The position numbers were made by a program, and so were the translations under genes. The notes beneath the pieces are model-generated. The model was not told the DNA's origin. It worked only from the letters and a program-made list of their open reading frames with translations, and made no database searches. 64,000 bases of DNA from Magnetovibrio blakemorei (GTDB taxonomy: Bacteria > Pseudomonadota > Alphaproteobacteria > Rhodospirillales > Magnetovibrionaceae). The stretch covers positions 96,858 through 160,857 of the forward strand of contig NZ_MCGG01000078.1 of assembly GCF_001746755.1 (NCBI RefSeq), read 5' to 3'. This document shows positions 46,095 to 56,491 of this stretch, piece by piece; the first letter of the stretch is position 1, and every line of letters starts with the position of its first letter.

Positions 46095-47213
46095 TTAGAA
46101 GTTCACTTCGATACCGGCGATCACACCACTGATGGTGCTGTTGGTGGTCGCGGCGGTGCCTTCTCCGTCACGTTTATTTTGGAAGTAGTTCGCCGTCAAA
46201 GCAACGCCAGCGCCCATATCATAGGTGCCTGCAATTTTCCACTTGGTGTCTTTATCGCTACCTGCAACCGCCACCGTGCCATCGTCTTTTGCGACCATGT
46301 AACCTGCGGAAACAGAGTACGGGCCGGTGACATAACCAACGCCCAATTCCCAAGCGTTACCATCGTTGCTGCCGTTTGCAACTTTGCCTGCGGCAGACTG
46401 GGTATCGTCAAAGTCAGAGTAACCACCACCAACAGTGAAGCCGGCCATGCCGACGTTCAAACCGACGTGGTTGATGCTCTGGTTCGTATCACCAAAGTTC
46501 ATGTGGGTCACGTCAGCGGCAATGACTGCACCGCCGAGATCCCCGGAATAACGGATACCATAAGTGTAGCCATCGTGAAGTGCACCGGATACACGACGTG
46601 CGTCGGACGCATCTGCAGTTTCAGCAGCCGTATAGGATGCCCCAACGGTGATACCGCTGAAGGTCGGAGAGGTGTAAGACAATTTAGCGGAATCGCCACC
46701 AACGCCTGAAATGTCGGGAGCGGTCGTTGTGAAGGCAGCTGTTGCGGCCGTCGCGGAGGTCGCAATACCAGCCCAACTGTCCGTATCGGTCCAGTCAAAA
46801 TTACCGCTCGCGTTTGGAACGCGAACCAAATTGCTGTCAGCGAAGTGCGGCGCAGAACCAACAACCAAGTTCCCAACAGCGTCGGAACTGATGGTCAGGT
46901 AGGAACGGTCAACGTTGCGACGCTCAGCGGTACCGCCGTCTTGATCAGCTTCCACTTCAATGGTAGCGGCAACTTTGATGCCGCTGTCGAGGGTGGTGGA
47001 ACCCGTAAAGTGGATTTCCGTGTCGGTGTACTGAGAGATGTCTTTGTCACGAGCGAATGCACCAGTAGGAGCAACCTCATCAGAATTGGTGATGCCGAGG
47101 TATTCTTTCATGAAGCCGCCAACGCTCAATTTGATTTTATCAGCTGCGAAAGCTTCAGATGTCATGGCACTCAAAGCGATAACCGCTGTTGTACCGAGCA
47201 GAATTTTTTTCAT
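46095..47213 (-). CDS. Outer-membrane porin (copy 1)
   Basis: A 372-residue general porin with a signal peptide (MKKILLGTTAVIALSAMTSE...AFA, cut near residue 23), then alternating short strands rich in Gly, Asp, Thr and aromatics, and a C-terminal Phe (GIEVNF). This is the 16-strand porin pattern of alphaproteobacteria, with phrases such as SVGGFMKEYLG and DTEIHFTGSTTLDSGIKVAA. It is clearly a paralogue of the gene immediately upstream. It has its own gap of about 280 bp upstream and its own terminator, so it is probably transcribed separately. Confidence 0.95.
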   Translation of the reverse strand: MKKILLGTTAVIALSAMTSEAFAADKIKLSVGGFMKEYLGITNSDEVAPTGAFARDKDISQYTDTEIHFTGSTTLDSGIKVAATIEVEADQDGGTAERRNVDRSYLTISSDAVGNLVVGSAPHFADSNLVRVPNASGNFDWTDTDSWAGIATSATAATAAFTTTAPDISGVGGDSAKLSYTSPTFSGITVGASYTAAETADASDARRVSGALHDGYTYGIRYSGDLGGAVIAADVTHMNFGDTNQSINHVGLNVGMAGFTVGGGYSDFDDTQSAAGKVANGSNDGNAWELGVGYVTGPYSVSAGYMVAKDDGTVAVAGSDKDTKWKIAGTYDMGAGVALTANYFQNKRDGEGTAATTNSTISGVIAGIEVNF

Positions 47214-47429
47214 GGAATTTCCTTTTTCATTTTTTTAGTGCACTCCGCTTTCCCGACGAACCCGCTCGTCACTTACTCACGTCGCATCATTTTACATCTG
47301 AATCCCTAATTTATATTGAATGCATCTCGCATTTTTTTCAACAACCGACAATTTAAAACTGTAATATTTCAAATATATGTGCTGTTTGTGCCACACTCAA
47401 ACTTATGAATATTTGATTTTCACTTGGCA

Positions 47430-47462
47430 AAAAAGAAAGGGCGGCCGAAGCCGCCCTTTCCG
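47430..47462 (-). terminator. UUCG-loop terminator of porin 2
   Basis: GAAAGGGCGGC-TTCG-GCCGCCCTTTC on the minus strand with a T6 tail, a perfect stem. It lies 29 bp past the porin stop and is nearly identical to the porin 1 terminator. Confidence 0.95.
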
Positions 47463-47490
47463 TAGTCCGTGGACCAAAGTTCACTTCAAA

Positions 47491-48621
47491 TTAGAAGCCA
47501 ACTTCGATACCAGCAATCACGCCATTGATGGTGCGTGACGTCTGGGTCAGAGCCGTATTGCCTTCAGGATCTGCCTTCAAGTTGAAGTAGTTGGCCGTCA
47601 AAGCAACGCCTGCGCCCATGTCATAAGTCGCCGCAATTTTCCATGCGGTGTCTTTGTCATCACCAGCCGTTGCAATCGACTGAACCTGTTCAGCCTTCAT
47701 GTAAGCAGCGGACACCGTGTAAGGACCGGTTGCATATGAAACACCCAATTCCCAGGTGTTGCCATCTTGGCTACCGTTGAGCGTGCGGCCAGCGACAGAC
47801 TGCGTGTCGTTGACGTCGGAATAACCGCCACCAACGGTGAAGCCAGCCATGCCGACGGTCAAGCCAGCGTGGGTGATTTCGGTGTTGTTGGTGCCGTGGT
47901 TCGCACGGGTCACGTCAGCGTTAACAGCTGCGCCACCGAGATCGCCGGAATAATGGATACCGTAGGTGTAACCGTCATTCTGCGTACCTGCAACGCGACG
48001 AGCGTCGGAAGCGTTTGCAGCTTCTGCAGCCGTATAGGATGCACCAACGGAGACACCACTGAACGTCGGTGAGGTGTAGGACAATTTAGCCGAATCACCG
48101 CCGATCTGGTTGCCCATGATCGTCGCGCTGGCATTGGCAAATGCACCGGTTGCTCCAGTTGCGCTACGTGCAATCCCGCCCCAATCGTCAAGGTCGTCCC
48201 AGTCAAAGTTACCGGAAGCGTTCGGCACGCGCACCAAGTTACCTTCACCGAAGTGCGGTGCGGAACCAATAACCAAGCTACCAACGGCGTCGGAGCTGAT
48301 GGTCAGGAAAGAGCGGTCAACGTTGCGGCGATCAGCGGTGCCGCCGTCTTGGTCAGCTTCCACTTCGATGGTGGCAGCAACTTTGATGCCGCTGTCCAGC
48401 GTGGTGGAACCCTTGAAGTGGATTTCGGTGTCCGTGTACTGAGAGATGTCTTTGTCGCGTGCAGAACCATTCGTCGTAGCTTCTTCATCAGAATTGGTAA
48501 TACCGAGGTATTCTTTCATGAAGCCGCCAACGCTCAACTGAATTTTGTCAGCTGCGAAAGCTTCGGTGGTCATGGAGCCCAGGGCGATAACGGCCGTGGT
48601 GCCGAGCAGAATTTTTTTCAT
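47491..48621 (-). CDS. Outer-membrane porin (copy 2)
   Basis: About 376 residues from the ATG at 48621 (GGAG just upstream). It has a signal peptide ending AFA-ADKIQLSV and a C-terminal Phe (GIEVGF). It shares most of its sequence with copy 1: the SVGGFMKEYLGITNSDE, SQYTDTEIHF and SGIKVAATIEVEADQDGGT blocks are nearly the same. Differences gather in segments that should be extracellular loops, for example after GNFDWDDLDDW. Each copy has its own terminator. Loop divergence suggests differing permeability or phage avoidance, but this is inference. Confidence 0.95.
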   Translation of the reverse strand: MKKILLGTTAVIALGSMTTEAFAADKIQLSVGGFMKEYLGITNSDEEATTNGSARDKDISQYTDTEIHFKGSTTLDSGIKVAATIEVEADQDGGTADRRNVDRSFLTISSDAVGSLVIGSAPHFGEGNLVRVPNASGNFDWDDLDDWGGIARSATGATGAFANASATIMGNQIGGDSAKLSYTSPTFSGVSVGASYTAAEAANASDARRVAGTQNDGYTYGIHYSGDLGGAAVNADVTRANHGTNNTEITHAGLTVGMAGFTVGGGYSDVNDTQSVAGRTLNGSQDGNTWELGVSYATGPYTVSAAYMKAEQVQSIATAGDDKDTAWKIAATYDMGAGVALTANYFNLKADPEGNTALTQTSRTINGVIAGIEVGF

Positions 48622-49155
48622 GTCTTCTCCTATTACGTTTTGATCGCTTACCGTTGTGTTTGGGTGTCTGATTTTTTCAAACCTTATGAACACCGCGCCC
48701 TGATAAGCACTTAACCCCAAATTGGATGATGCATGCTGAACCGACGCTGGTTCAAAATCAAGAAACTCTGTTTGTTTTTGCTTACAAAACCCGGATGGCG
48801 TGACATTATTGCAACAATATGAGCCCTGAGGCCTTTCGACATTGCCTTAAAATCTATATATTCGCCATTTTCCGCCATAAAAGTGAGTTTTAGCTTGTGA
48901 CCCGTTTGTAACACTTGGGATATAGTCGGCGCAATTATTTCTTCTCTCACGCAGCACAACAAGCCAAATTCCGATGAAGCTATATTTTCATAAGCTCAAT
49001 TCGCTAAATTGTTCTTGTCGATCACTTCGGGCGTTGCCCAAATCGGTAAGCCGCGTATTATGAGCCTGCTTTTCCAGCCTGCTTTTTTACCTTATATCTA
49101 AGATCGCAAATATTTTGAGCTGCAAAAGGAACCACAACGTGGAGTTTTTGACCAA
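48622..49155. other. Long gene-poor interval between porin 2 and the DUF3576 gene
   Basis: A 534-bp interval, A+T-rich in its right half. It must hold the promoter of porin 2 (minus) and of the DUF3576 lipoprotein gene (plus). A tandem AGCCTGCTTTTCC/AGCCTGCTTTTTT repeat lies near 49063-49090. An 83-codon minus-strand frame at 48711-48962 has no supporting features. I see no RNA gene. Confidence 0.5.
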
Positions 49156-49710
49156 ATGAAAATCACTGCCTTTCCACTCACCGTTTTAACTGCAGGCCTT
49201 TTGTCACTGCTCCTCAGCGCTTGCGAAGGTGGAAAAGTGCTCACCCCGCGCAAATCTCAAGCTGGTGAAATCGGCCAACAGTATGAAGAAATCAACCCCC
49301 GTAAAACACTGTTCGGCGAAGGTGGCTTTCAACTTGGCGGGGACGGGAAAGGCAAATCCGGGGTCGATCAGGGCGGCGGCATTGGCGTTAACTCCTATCT
49401 ATGGCGCGCAACGCTGGACACCATCGCCTTTATGCCCGTGACCAGCGCCGATCCGTTTGGCGGCGTCATCATCACCGATTGGTATTCGCCCAGCGAAACG
49501 CCTCTGGAACGTTTTAAGCTCAATGTTTATGTGTTGGGCCGCGCCCTGCGCGCCGACGGCATTCGTGTTTCGATGTTTCGCCAAACCTACGACAACGCCG
49601 GCAACTGGCGCGACGCGGCCGTTGAAGACGACGCCGGACGCAAACTCGAAGATGCCATCCTCACCCGGGCGCGGCAATTGCGCAACGAAACCCGGATGCA
49701 AGACAACTAA
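49156..49710 (+). CDS. DUF3576 lipoprotein
   Basis: A 184-residue protein with a lipoprotein signal: a hydrophobic stretch and lipobox LLLSAC with Cys23. The mature domain has [32 protein letters not shown] and [20 protein letters not shown], as in DUF3576 proteins. The function is unknown; the position directly before leuS-lptE, and the lipoprotein nature, suggest an envelope role. leuS starts 44 bp downstream on the same strand. GGAG is present ahead of the ATG. Confidence 0.92.
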   Translation: MKITAFPLTVLTAGLLSLLLSACEGGKVLTPRKSQAGEIGQQYEEINPRKTLFGEGGFQLGGDGKGKSGVDQGGGIGVNSYLWRATLDTIAFMPVTSADPFGGVIITDWYSPSETPLERFKLNVYVLGRALRADGIRVSMFRQTYDNAGNWRDAAVEDDAGRKLEDAILTRARQLRNETRMQDN

Positions 49711-49754
49711 CGTCTCAATACCCTCATCCCCCTGCACGAGGAACTCGCCCAACA

Positions 49755-52319
49755 ATGTCGCGCTATAATTTTAAAGAGGCCGAAGCCAAATGGCAAAAGG
49801 TCTGGCAAGATAATGCCACGTTCGAAGTCACCGAAGACTCTGATCGCGCCAAGTATTATGTGTTGGAAATGTTCCCCTACCCGTCCGGACGTATTCATAT
49901 GGGGCACGTGCGCAATTATACCTTAGGCGACGTGGTGGCACGGTTCAAACGCGCTCAGGGTTTCAACGTTTTGCACCCCATGGGCTGGGATGCTTTTGGT
50001 TTGCCTGCGGAAAACGCCGCCATCCAAAACAACACCCATCCCGCCACCTGGACGATGCAAAACATCGCCACCATGAAGGCGCAGCTTAAAACCATGGGTT
50101 TGTCTTACGACTGGACCCGCGAAGTCGCCACCTGCACGCCACAATATTACAAACACGAACAAAAAATGTTCTTGGATTTTTTGCAGGCCGGATTGGCTTA
50201 CAAAAAGGAATCCTGGGTCAACTGGGACCCGGTCGAACACACGGTATTGGCCAACGAGCAAGTGATTGACGGCAAGGGTTGGCGGTCCGGCGCGGCGGTT
50301 GAGAAAAAACAACTGTCCCAGTGGTTCTTGAAAATCACTCAATACGGCGACGATTTGCTTGAAGGGTTGAAAACGCTGGAGCGTTGGCCTGAAAAAGTCC
50401 GCATCATGCAGGAAAACTGGATCGGCCGATCCGAAGGGGCGCGGGTGTTTTTTGAACACACCGACCGCGACGCCAGTCTGGAAATTTACACCACCCGCCC
50501 CGATACCCTTTATGGGGCGTCGTTCATGGCCGTCGCCGCCAATCACCCGTTGGCATTGGAACAGGCCAAAACGGATCCCGAACTTGCCGCTTTCATACAA
50601 GATTGCAACGCGTTGGGCACCTCCGAAGCGGCCATCGAAAGTGCCGAGAAAAAGGGCTACAAAACTCAACTTTCCGTCAAACATCCGTTTATCGAAGGGC
50701 ACACGTTGCCCATTTACGTGGCCAACTTTGTGCTTATGGAATACGGCACCGGCGCGATTTTTGCCTGTCCTGCGCACGATCAACGCGATTTGGATTTTGC
50801 CCGCAAATATAACTTGCCTGTCATTCCGGTCGTCGCCCCCAAAGACATCGTTGGCACGGATGAAGAGGCCGCTTGGCTCGAACACCTAGCCAACACGGCG
50901 GCTGAGGCTTTTGCGGAAGACGGCATCGCCGTCAATTCGGACTTTCTCAATGGTCTGGCCATGGCGGACGCCAAATCCGCAGCCATCGCCAAGATCGAAC
51001 AGATGGGTCGCGGCAAAGGCACGGTTCAATACCGTTTGCGCGACTGGGGCGTTTCACGTCAACGTTACTGGGGTTGTCCCATCCCCATCATCCACTGCAC
51101 CGATTGCGGTCCGGTTCCGGTTCCTGAAGATCAATTGCCCGTCGAGCTGCCCCAAGACATTACGCTTGGCCAAGCAGGCAACCCGCTTGACGCCCACCCC
51201 ACCTGGAAACACGTGCCCTGCCCCAGCTGTGGCAAGGCCGCCGTGCGCGAAACCGATACGTTTGATACGTTTTTTGAATCCTCTTGGTATTTTGCCCGCT
51301 TCACCGATGCCAAATCCAAACAAGCCTTTTCCAAAAGCGCCGCCGAATACTGGCTGCCCGTCGATCAATACATTGGCGGCATCGAACATGCGGTGCTGCA
51401 TTTGCTCTATTCACGCTTTTTCACCCGTGCGCTGAACGATTGTGGCTATTTGGACGTCAAAGAACCCTTTGCCGGGCTTATGACCCAAGGCATGATTTGC
51501 CATGAAACCTATCAAGATTCAGGCGGAAAATGGCTGACCCCGCAAGAAGCCGAACGCTTGGGCGAAGGCCAGGTCAAAGTCGGCCGTTCAGAAAAAATGT
51601 CCAAGTCCAAGAAAAACGTTGTCGATCCGGAATTGATTATTGGAACCTACGGCGCCGACACGGCACGTTTGTTTATGTTGTCCGACAGCCCACCGGATCG
51701 GGACCTGGATTGGACCGATGCCGGCGTCGAAGGCGCTTGGCGCTATGTCAGTCGTGTTTGGCGCATGGTTCATGGGGCACTCGACAGCTTGCCCACTGTG
51801 GGAACGGCCCAGCCGGGGTCATTTTCGCCTGAAGCCATAGCCTTGCGGGCACAAACCCACAAGACGGTCGATGGCGTCACCCACGATCTCGGCCATTTTC
51901 ACTTCAACAAAGCCGTGGCACGCATCCGTGAGCTGTCCAACAGCCTGGAAGCCTTTAACGCGGGTGATGACGCCAGCGCTTGGGTACGCCGGGAAGCCTT
52001 CGAATTTCTCGCTAAAATCATCAACCCAATGATGCCTCATTTGGCTGAAGAAGTGTGGCAGGCCTTAGGTCATAAAACGCTCATCGCCGATGAATCCTGG
52101 CCCAGCGTCGACCCGTCTCTGTTGGTCGACGACACGCTTACCATTGCCGTACAAGTGAACGGTAAAATGCGCGGGACCATTGAGTTGGCTAAAGATTGCC
52201 CGCAAGATGAAGCCCAAGCAGCCGCCCTGGCGCTGGACACAGTCATCGCCGCCATGGCGGGCAAACCACCGCGCAAAGTCATTGTTGTGCCCAATAGGAT
52301 CGTCAATGTTGTTGTTTAA
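49755..52319 (+). CDS. leuS: Leucyl-tRNA synthetase
   Basis: Charges tRNA-Leu. The 854-residue class I synthetase has HMGH at 48-51 and KMSKS at 614-618. The CP1 editing domain (about 220-420) carries a [12 protein letters not shown] segment, and an anticodon-binding domain follows KMSKS. Length is normal for bacterial LeuRS. It is the second gene of the DUF3576-leuS-lptE-holA run, and lptE overlaps its end. Confidence 0.98.
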   Translation: MSRYNFKEAEAKWQKVWQDNATFEVTEDSDRAKYYVLEMFPYPSGRIHMGHVRNYTLGDVVARFKRAQGFNVLHPMGWDAFGLPAENAAIQNNTHPATWTMQNIATMKAQLKTMGLSYDWTREVATCTPQYYKHEQKMFLDFLQAGLAYKKESWVNWDPVEHTVLANEQVIDGKGWRSGAAVEKKQLSQWFLKITQYGDDLLEGLKTLERWPEKVRIMQENWIGRSEGARVFFEHTDRDASLEIYTTRPDTLYGASFMAVAANHPLALEQAKTDPELAAFIQDCNALGTSEAAIESAEKKGYKTQLSVKHPFIEGHTLPIYVANFVLMEYGTGAIFACPAHDQRDLDFARKYNLPVIPVVAPKDIVGTDEEAAWLEHLANTAAEAFAEDGIAVNSDFLNGLAMADAKSAAIAKIEQMGRGKGTVQYRLRDWGVSRQRYWGCPIPIIHCTDCGPVPVPEDQLPVELPQDITLGQAGNPLDAHPTWKHVPCPSCGKAAVRETDTFDTFFESSWYFARFTDAKSKQAFSKSAAEYWLPVDQYIGGIEHAVLHLLYSRFFTRALNDCGYLDVKEPFAGLMTQGMICHETYQDSGGKWLTPQEAERLGEGQVKVGRSEKMSKSKKNVVDPELIIGTYGADTARLFMLSDSPPDRDLDWTDAGVEGAWRYVSRVWRMVHGALDSLPTVGTAQPGSFSPEAIALRAQTHKTVDGVTHDLGHFHFNKAVARIRELSNSLEAFNAGDDASAWVRREAFEFLAKIINPMMPHLAEEVWQALGHKTLIADESWPSVDPSLLVDDTLTIAVQVNGKMRGTIELAKDCPQDEAQAAALALDTVIAAMAGKPPRKVIVVPNRIVNVVV

Positions 52320-52857
52320 GCGTTTCTTTTTTTCACGGTTCATCCAAATCGGCGTGCTTTGTGCTGCCGTTGCGTTAAGCGCGTGCGGTTATCGTCCCCT
52401 TTATGGGCAAAATTCCGTTTCGACCCAATCTCAGGCGGATCTGGCCAGCATTTACATCACGCCCATTGATAACCGCGCCGGACAAATGCTGCGCAGCGCT
52501 TTAAGTCACCGCCTCATGCCCAAGGCCACAAACGTCAAGAAACTCTTCAAATTGAACGTGACCATCGAGGAATCCATTACGGAATTGGCTGTTGAGCGGG
52601 ACGCCTCAGCCACCCGCGGCAACCTCACTTTAACGGCAAAATACAGCTTGGAGCGCGCAGCTAACGGGCAGACCATGACGTCCGGATCCACAAAAACCGT
52701 ATCCAGTTACAACATCCTGACTTCTGACTTCGCCACTTTTTCAGCCGAAAACGATGCACGTTCGCGCGCAATCGACGATTTGGCCGAAACCATGCGTATG
52801 CGTCTGGCGATCTATTTTCAAGGACCCGGTTCTTCAGCGGGGCGCGTCCAGCCGTGA
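52306..52857 (+). CDS. lptE: LPS-assembly lipoprotein LptE
   Basis: A 183-residue lipoprotein with lipobox ALSAC (Cys27), followed by the CGYRPLYG start typical of LptE. It forms the plug inside the LptD barrel that inserts LPS into the outer membrane. The ATG at 52306 overlaps the leuS end and has AGGA upstream; reading further upstream would lose the lipoprotein signal. lptE next to leuS and holA is a conserved order in proteobacteria. No lptD is in the window. Confidence 0.93.
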   Translation: MLLFKRFFFSRFIQIGVLCAAVALSACGYRPLYGQNSVSTQSQADLASIYITPIDNRAGQMLRSALSHRLMPKATNVKKLFKLNVTIEESITELAVERDASATRGNLTLTAKYSLERAANGQTMTSGSTKTVSSYNILTSDFATFSAENDARSRAIDDLAETMRMRLAIYFQGPGSSAGRVQP

Positions 52858-53891
52858 AACTGACGGGCGCAAAAATCGAAGGGTTTCTGCGGTCGCCTGA
52901 TCCCAACATTCGCGCCGTATTGGTTTTTGGACCCGATGAAGGTTTGGTGCGTGAACGCGCTCAACGTCTTGCCAAAACGGCTGTTGAAGACCTAAATGAT
53001 CCTTTTCGCGTGGTTGAAATCAACGGCTCAGACTTAAAAGCTGATCCTGCCCGTCTGGCCGATGAAGCGGCTTCGTTGTCGTTCGGCGGCGGCTCGCGGG
53101 TGGTCCGGGTCCGTCAAGCCAGTGATCAATGCACGCCCGCGTGCCAATCTTTTTTGGCTTTGGATACACCGTCTCCGGCGCTGGTGGTCATCGATGCGGG
53201 CGACTTGGCCGCCAGTTCGAAATTGCGCAAACTGTTTGAGACGGCCAAAAACGGTGCTTCCATGGCGTGTTACGGCGACGATCTCAAGTCCCTGCCCGAC
53301 GTCATTCGTGAAACCCTCAATCGCTTTCAACTCAACCCCGATCGGGACGCCATGTCCCTGTTGGTGCAAAGTCTGGGCTCTGATCGGTCTGTGACCCGGG
53401 GCGAATTGGAAAAATTGGCGCTGTATATGGGCGGCCCCGGCCCGGTCAATGAAGCTGATGTGCGCGCTGCCATTGGCGACACGGCCGCCAGCGGTGTCGA
53501 TGACGTGATTTACAGCGCCGCCAGTGGCGACACCGCCAAACTGGAAACCGCCATCAGCCGGGTTTTGGCCGACGGCACCAATCCGGTTCAGTTGGTCCGC
53601 GCCGCACAACGCCATTTTCAACGCCTGCACAGCGCACGCGGGCAAATGGCCCAAGGGATGAGCGCCGATCAGGCCACCAAATCCCTACGCCCGCCCATTA
53701 TCTTTAAGCTGGCCGACGCCTTTCGCGCTCAACTTGGCGTTTGGCCAGAGCCCAAGCTCACCCGCGCTTTCGATATTTTGACCCAAGCGGAAATCGATTG
53801 CAAAACCACCGGCTACCCTGCGGAAGCTATATGTGGTCGCGCCATGCTCTCCATTGCCCAAGCGGCCAGAGCCGGACAGCGACGTCGCTAA
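52854..53891 (+). CDS. holA: DNA polymerase III delta subunit
   Basis: Delta subunit of the clamp loader. The 345-residue protein starts with a GTG that overlaps the lptE stop (GTGA). It has the AAA+-like N-terminal domain without functional Walker motifs (VLVFGPDEGLVRERAQRLAK). Its C-terminal collar domain ends in the LSIAQAARAGQRRR segment. Length is typical of alphaproteobacterial HolA. It converges with parB across a 90-bp A+T-rich gap. Confidence 0.95.
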   Translation: MKLTGAKIEGFLRSPDPNIRAVLVFGPDEGLVRERAQRLAKTAVEDLNDPFRVVEINGSDLKADPARLADEAASLSFGGGSRVVRVRQASDQCTPACQSFLALDTPSPALVVIDAGDLAASSKLRKLFETAKNGASMACYGDDLKSLPDVIRETLNRFQLNPDRDAMSLLVQSLGSDRSVTRGELEKLALYMGGPGPVNEADVRAAIGDTAASGVDDVIYSAASGDTAKLETAISRVLADGTNPVQLVRAAQRHFQRLHSARGQMAQGMSADQATKSLRPPIIFKLADAFRAQLGVWPEPKLTRAFDILTQAEIDCKTTGYPAEAICGRAMLSIAQAARAGQRRR

Positions 53892-53981
53892 CCGCAAACG
53901 TCAATTAATCCTGAAATATCAATATATTATAAAATTATGCAGACCCGACTAGATCATTGCGATATCGTAATAACAGCGGAC

Positions 53982-54863
53982 TTAAAGCTCTGCACCACTG
54001 GGGCCGTGGGTCAGCCGCGCTAATACGCCATCCAACTGCTCAAGGCTTTCATAATGGATGACGATTTGGCCGCGACCACGGTTGTCTTTGATCTCAACCT
54101 TTAGGCCCAGCATATTGGCCATATCGTGTTCCAAAGCCACCGTGTCACTGTCTTTGACCGCTTTGGTCGCTTTTGGCTTGGAACTGCCCACATGTCCGCC
54201 GGCTTTGACCAATTTTTCAGTTTGGCGAACGTTGAGACCTTTGTGGACAATTTCTTTCGCCAATTCCGCAGCACCCGTCACCCCCACCAAGCACCGGGCA
54301 TGCCCTGCACTGAGTGCGCCGCTGGCCAACAAGTCCTTCACATCGCCCGGCAAAGTGAGCAAACGCAAAGTGTTGGCGACATGCGAACGGCTTTTGCCCA
54401 ATGCCTGGGCCAATTGGTCTTGGGTGTGGCTGAATTCGTGCATCAGGCGGTGATAACCTTCGGCTTCTTCCAAAGACGACAAATCTTGGCGCTGGAGGTT
54501 TTCCACCAACGCCACTTCCAAGGTTTCTTTGTCGTCAAAGTCGCGGACGATGACCGGAACCTGGTGGACCTGCGCCAATTGCGCGGCACGCCAACGGCGT
54601 TCACCGGCGATGATTTCAAACATGCCGGGGCGATCCGGGTGTGGACGCACCAACAACGGCTGTAACACGCCCTTTTCACGGATGGATTCGGACAAATCGT
54701 GCAGCTGTTCGTCACCAAAGGTGTGCCGCGGCTGATATTTGCCGGGATGAAGTTGCGTCACCGGAACGGTTTTCGCGCCCTCACCGTCGTCCAGATTGGC
54801 AAAATCAGCCTTATCTTGTCCCAACAGCGCGGACAAACCCATGCCCAGTTTTTTGTCAGCCAT
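53982..54863 (-). CDS. parB: Chromosome-partitioning protein ParB
   Basis: Binds parS, loads CTP and spreads as a clamp on DNA. The 293-residue protein opens with the GMGLSALLG motif that contacts ParA. It has the CTP-binding GERRWRAAQLA motif near residue 80, a helix-turn-helix (DQLAQALGKSRSHVANTLRL), and a C-terminal dimer domain with GRGQIVIHYESLEQLD. The ATG at 54863 is chosen for the family start. Two perfect parS sites lie 1.6 and 3.6 kb away. It is cotranscribed with parA upstream. Confidence 0.97.
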   Translation of the reverse strand: MADKKLGMGLSALLGQDKADFANLDDGEGAKTVPVTQLHPGKYQPRHTFGDEQLHDLSESIREKGVLQPLLVRPHPDRPGMFEIIAGERRWRAAQLAQVHQVPVIVRDFDDKETLEVALVENLQRQDLSSLEEAEGYHRLMHEFSHTQDQLAQALGKSRSHVANTLRLLTLPGDVKDLLASGALSAGHARCLVGVTGAAELAKEIVHKGLNVRQTEKLVKAGGHVGSSKPKATKAVKDSDTVALEHDMANMLGLKVEIKDNRGRGQIVIHYESLEQLDGVLARLTHGPSGAEL

Positions 54864-54934
54864 CTTCACTTCCTTCAGCAAACCTTAGGTTCTTCTTCAC
54901 TCACTTGGTTTCTTTGGCCGTTTCTATGCGGGCG

Positions 54935-55729
54935 TCAAACCGACACGTGCCCTTCACGGCGCAGAACTTCCCCCGCCAGATGCAAATAGGCCTGCGATCC
55001 GGCGCACTTCATATCGTACATCAACACCGGGCGGCCATAAGACGGCGCTTCAGAAACCCGCACGTTGCGGGGAATGACGGTTTTGTAGACCTTGTCGCCA
55101 AAGTATTCGCGCACATCCGCCGCCACTTGATCGGACAGTTTGTTGCGTTTGTCATACATGGTCAGCACGATGCCTTGAATTTCCAGGCCGGGGTTAAAAA
55201 CGTTTTGCACCCGCTCCACGGTTTTCAGCAGATGGCTCAAACCTTCCAGGGCAAAAAACTCGCATTGCAACGGCACCAAAATGGCTTGCGCGGCAATCAA
55301 GGCGTTCAACGTCAACAGGCCCAAAGCCGGAGGACAATCGATCAGCACGTAATCATAGCCGTCGGCCCCATCGCCAATGGCTTTTTTCAGCTGATGTTCA
55401 CGCTCTTCCATGTTCACCAGTTCCAGCTCGGCCCCGGACAAGTCCATGCCTGCAGGAACAATGTCCAGCCCCGGCACGCTGGTGGCCTGCACCGCGTCCT
55501 TCAGGCTGACCCCGCCGATGACCACCCGGTAAGTGTCCAGACGACGGTTGTTGCGGTCCACACCCAATCCGGTGGAGGCATTGCCTTGCGGATCCAGATC
55601 GATGATCAAGACCTTTTGCTTCACCGCCGCCAGGGCCGTCGCCAAATTGATGGTGGTGGTGGTTTTACCCACCCCGCCCTTTTGATTGGCCACCGCGATG
55701 ATGCGTGGTCCTTTTACGGGTTCGGGCAT
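54935..55729 (-). CDS. parA: Chromosome-partitioning ATPase ParA
   Basis: A 264-residue deviant-Walker ATPase that moves ParB-parS complexes. The KGGVGKTTT motif lies near residue 18, and the second motif is VLIIDLDPQGNAS. I place the start at the ATG at 55729 because it gives the usual N-terminus and is preceded by AGGGGAT; an ATG at 55792 is in frame but overlaps the rsmG end. Gene order rsmG-parA-parB is the standard alphaproteobacterial arrangement near the origin. Confidence 0.96.
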   Translation of the reverse strand: MPEPVKGPRIIAVANQKGGVGKTTTTINLATALAAVKQKVLIIDLDPQGNASTGLGVDRNNRRLDTYRVVIGGVSLKDAVQATSVPGLDIVPAGMDLSGAELELVNMEEREHQLKKAIGDGADGYDYVLIDCPPALGLLTLNALIAAQAILVPLQCEFFALEGLSHLLKTVERVQNVFNPGLEIQGIVLTMYDKRNKLSDQVAADVREYFGDKVYKTVIPRNVRVSEAPSYGRPVLMYDMKCAGSQAYLHLAGEVLRREGHVSV

Positions 55730-55775
55730 GTTGATGATATCCCCTATGGTGTCGCCCACGGTTTTCTTGGGCACT

Positions 55776-56399
55776 TTATTCCAGATGCTCATGACGATGG
55801 ATGCACTCACTTATTTCAAGGATCATGCCCGTCGGATCGGTCCGGCTGGGGTGATGAAGGAGGCGCATCTTCCAGTCTTTTTCTGCATTGGTCAATTCCT
55901 CTGACCACCGCTTACCCTTCAAAAACAGGTATATCCCTGTGGATAAGCTGTGCATCTCGGCAAACGCCAACAATTTGTCCAACGGCGCCAAGGCCCGCGA
56001 GGTCACCACATCGGCCCCCAAAGACGGCACCGCTTCGATGCGCGCGGTGTGCACCGTGGCGCTACAGCCCATGGCCCGGTTCACTTCGCGCAAAAAAACG
56101 CCCTTGCGTTGATCGCTTTCCAGCAGATGAACATTCAGCGTCGGGTTCAGTCCCGCCAGCACCAAACCGGGAAATCCCGCGCCGCTGCCGAAATCCACAA
56201 CTTTTTTATGATCCCCGATAAAAGGAGCCAGTTGGGCACTGTCCAGAAAGTGACGCTGCCACAGCTCGGGGATCGTGTCCGGTCCCACCAAATTGATTTT
56301 GGCTTGCCACTTCACCAACAGGTCGGCATAGATTTGCAAGCGCGCCAGCACATCGTCAGAAACTTCCGTTTGCGCTTGAAAATCCGCCGCTGACATCAT
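55776..56399 (-). CDS. rsmG: 16S rRNA m7G527 methyltransferase RsmG
   Basis: About 207 residues. Rossmann-type SAM methyltransferase with KVVDFGSGAGFPGLVLA and the NLVGPDT segment. It methylates G527 of 16S rRNA. The start is one of two adjacent ATG codons (56399 or 56396). A longer reading to 56447 would translate through the parS site, which is unlikely. It is followed by parA and preceded by mnmG on the same strand. Confidence 0.95.
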   Translation of the reverse strand: MMSAADFQAQTEVSDDVLARLQIYADLLVKWQAKINLVGPDTIPELWQRHFLDSAQLAPFIGDHKKVVDFGSGAGFPGLVLAGLNPTLNVHLLESDQRKGVFLREVNRAMGCSATVHTARIEAVPSLGADVVTSRALAPLDKLLAFAEMHSLSTGIYLFLKGKRWSEELTNAEKDWKMRLLHHPSRTDPTGMILEISECIHRHEHLE

Positions 56400-56423
56400 T
56401 CTTCGTCTCTTTCGATTTAACAA

Positions 56424-56439
56424 TGTTTCACGTGAAACA
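56424..56439. promoter_or_regulatory. parS centromere site 1
   Basis: TGTTTCACGTGAAACA is a perfect match to the bacterial ParB-binding consensus. It lies 25 bp upstream of the rsmG start. Confidence 0.96.
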
Positions 56440-56491
56440 TTCCGCACGTGTTGAATTCACTTGATTTTGGCAGGCTTGTGCGAAGAAATCG

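Noticed and set aside
48711..48962. 83-codon minus-strand frame upstream of porin 2
   Set aside because: No ribosome site, domain or composition typical of a gene; it overlaps the porin promoter region.
55938..55946. DnaA box (TGTGGATAA) inside rsmG, possible origin
   Set aside because: A single isolated box within coding sequence with no cluster or A+T-rich unwinding element beside it; not enough for oriC.
54641..56221. 526-codon plus-strand frame opposite parB, parA and rsmG
   Set aside because: It runs antisense through three well-supported genes and has shadow-like composition.
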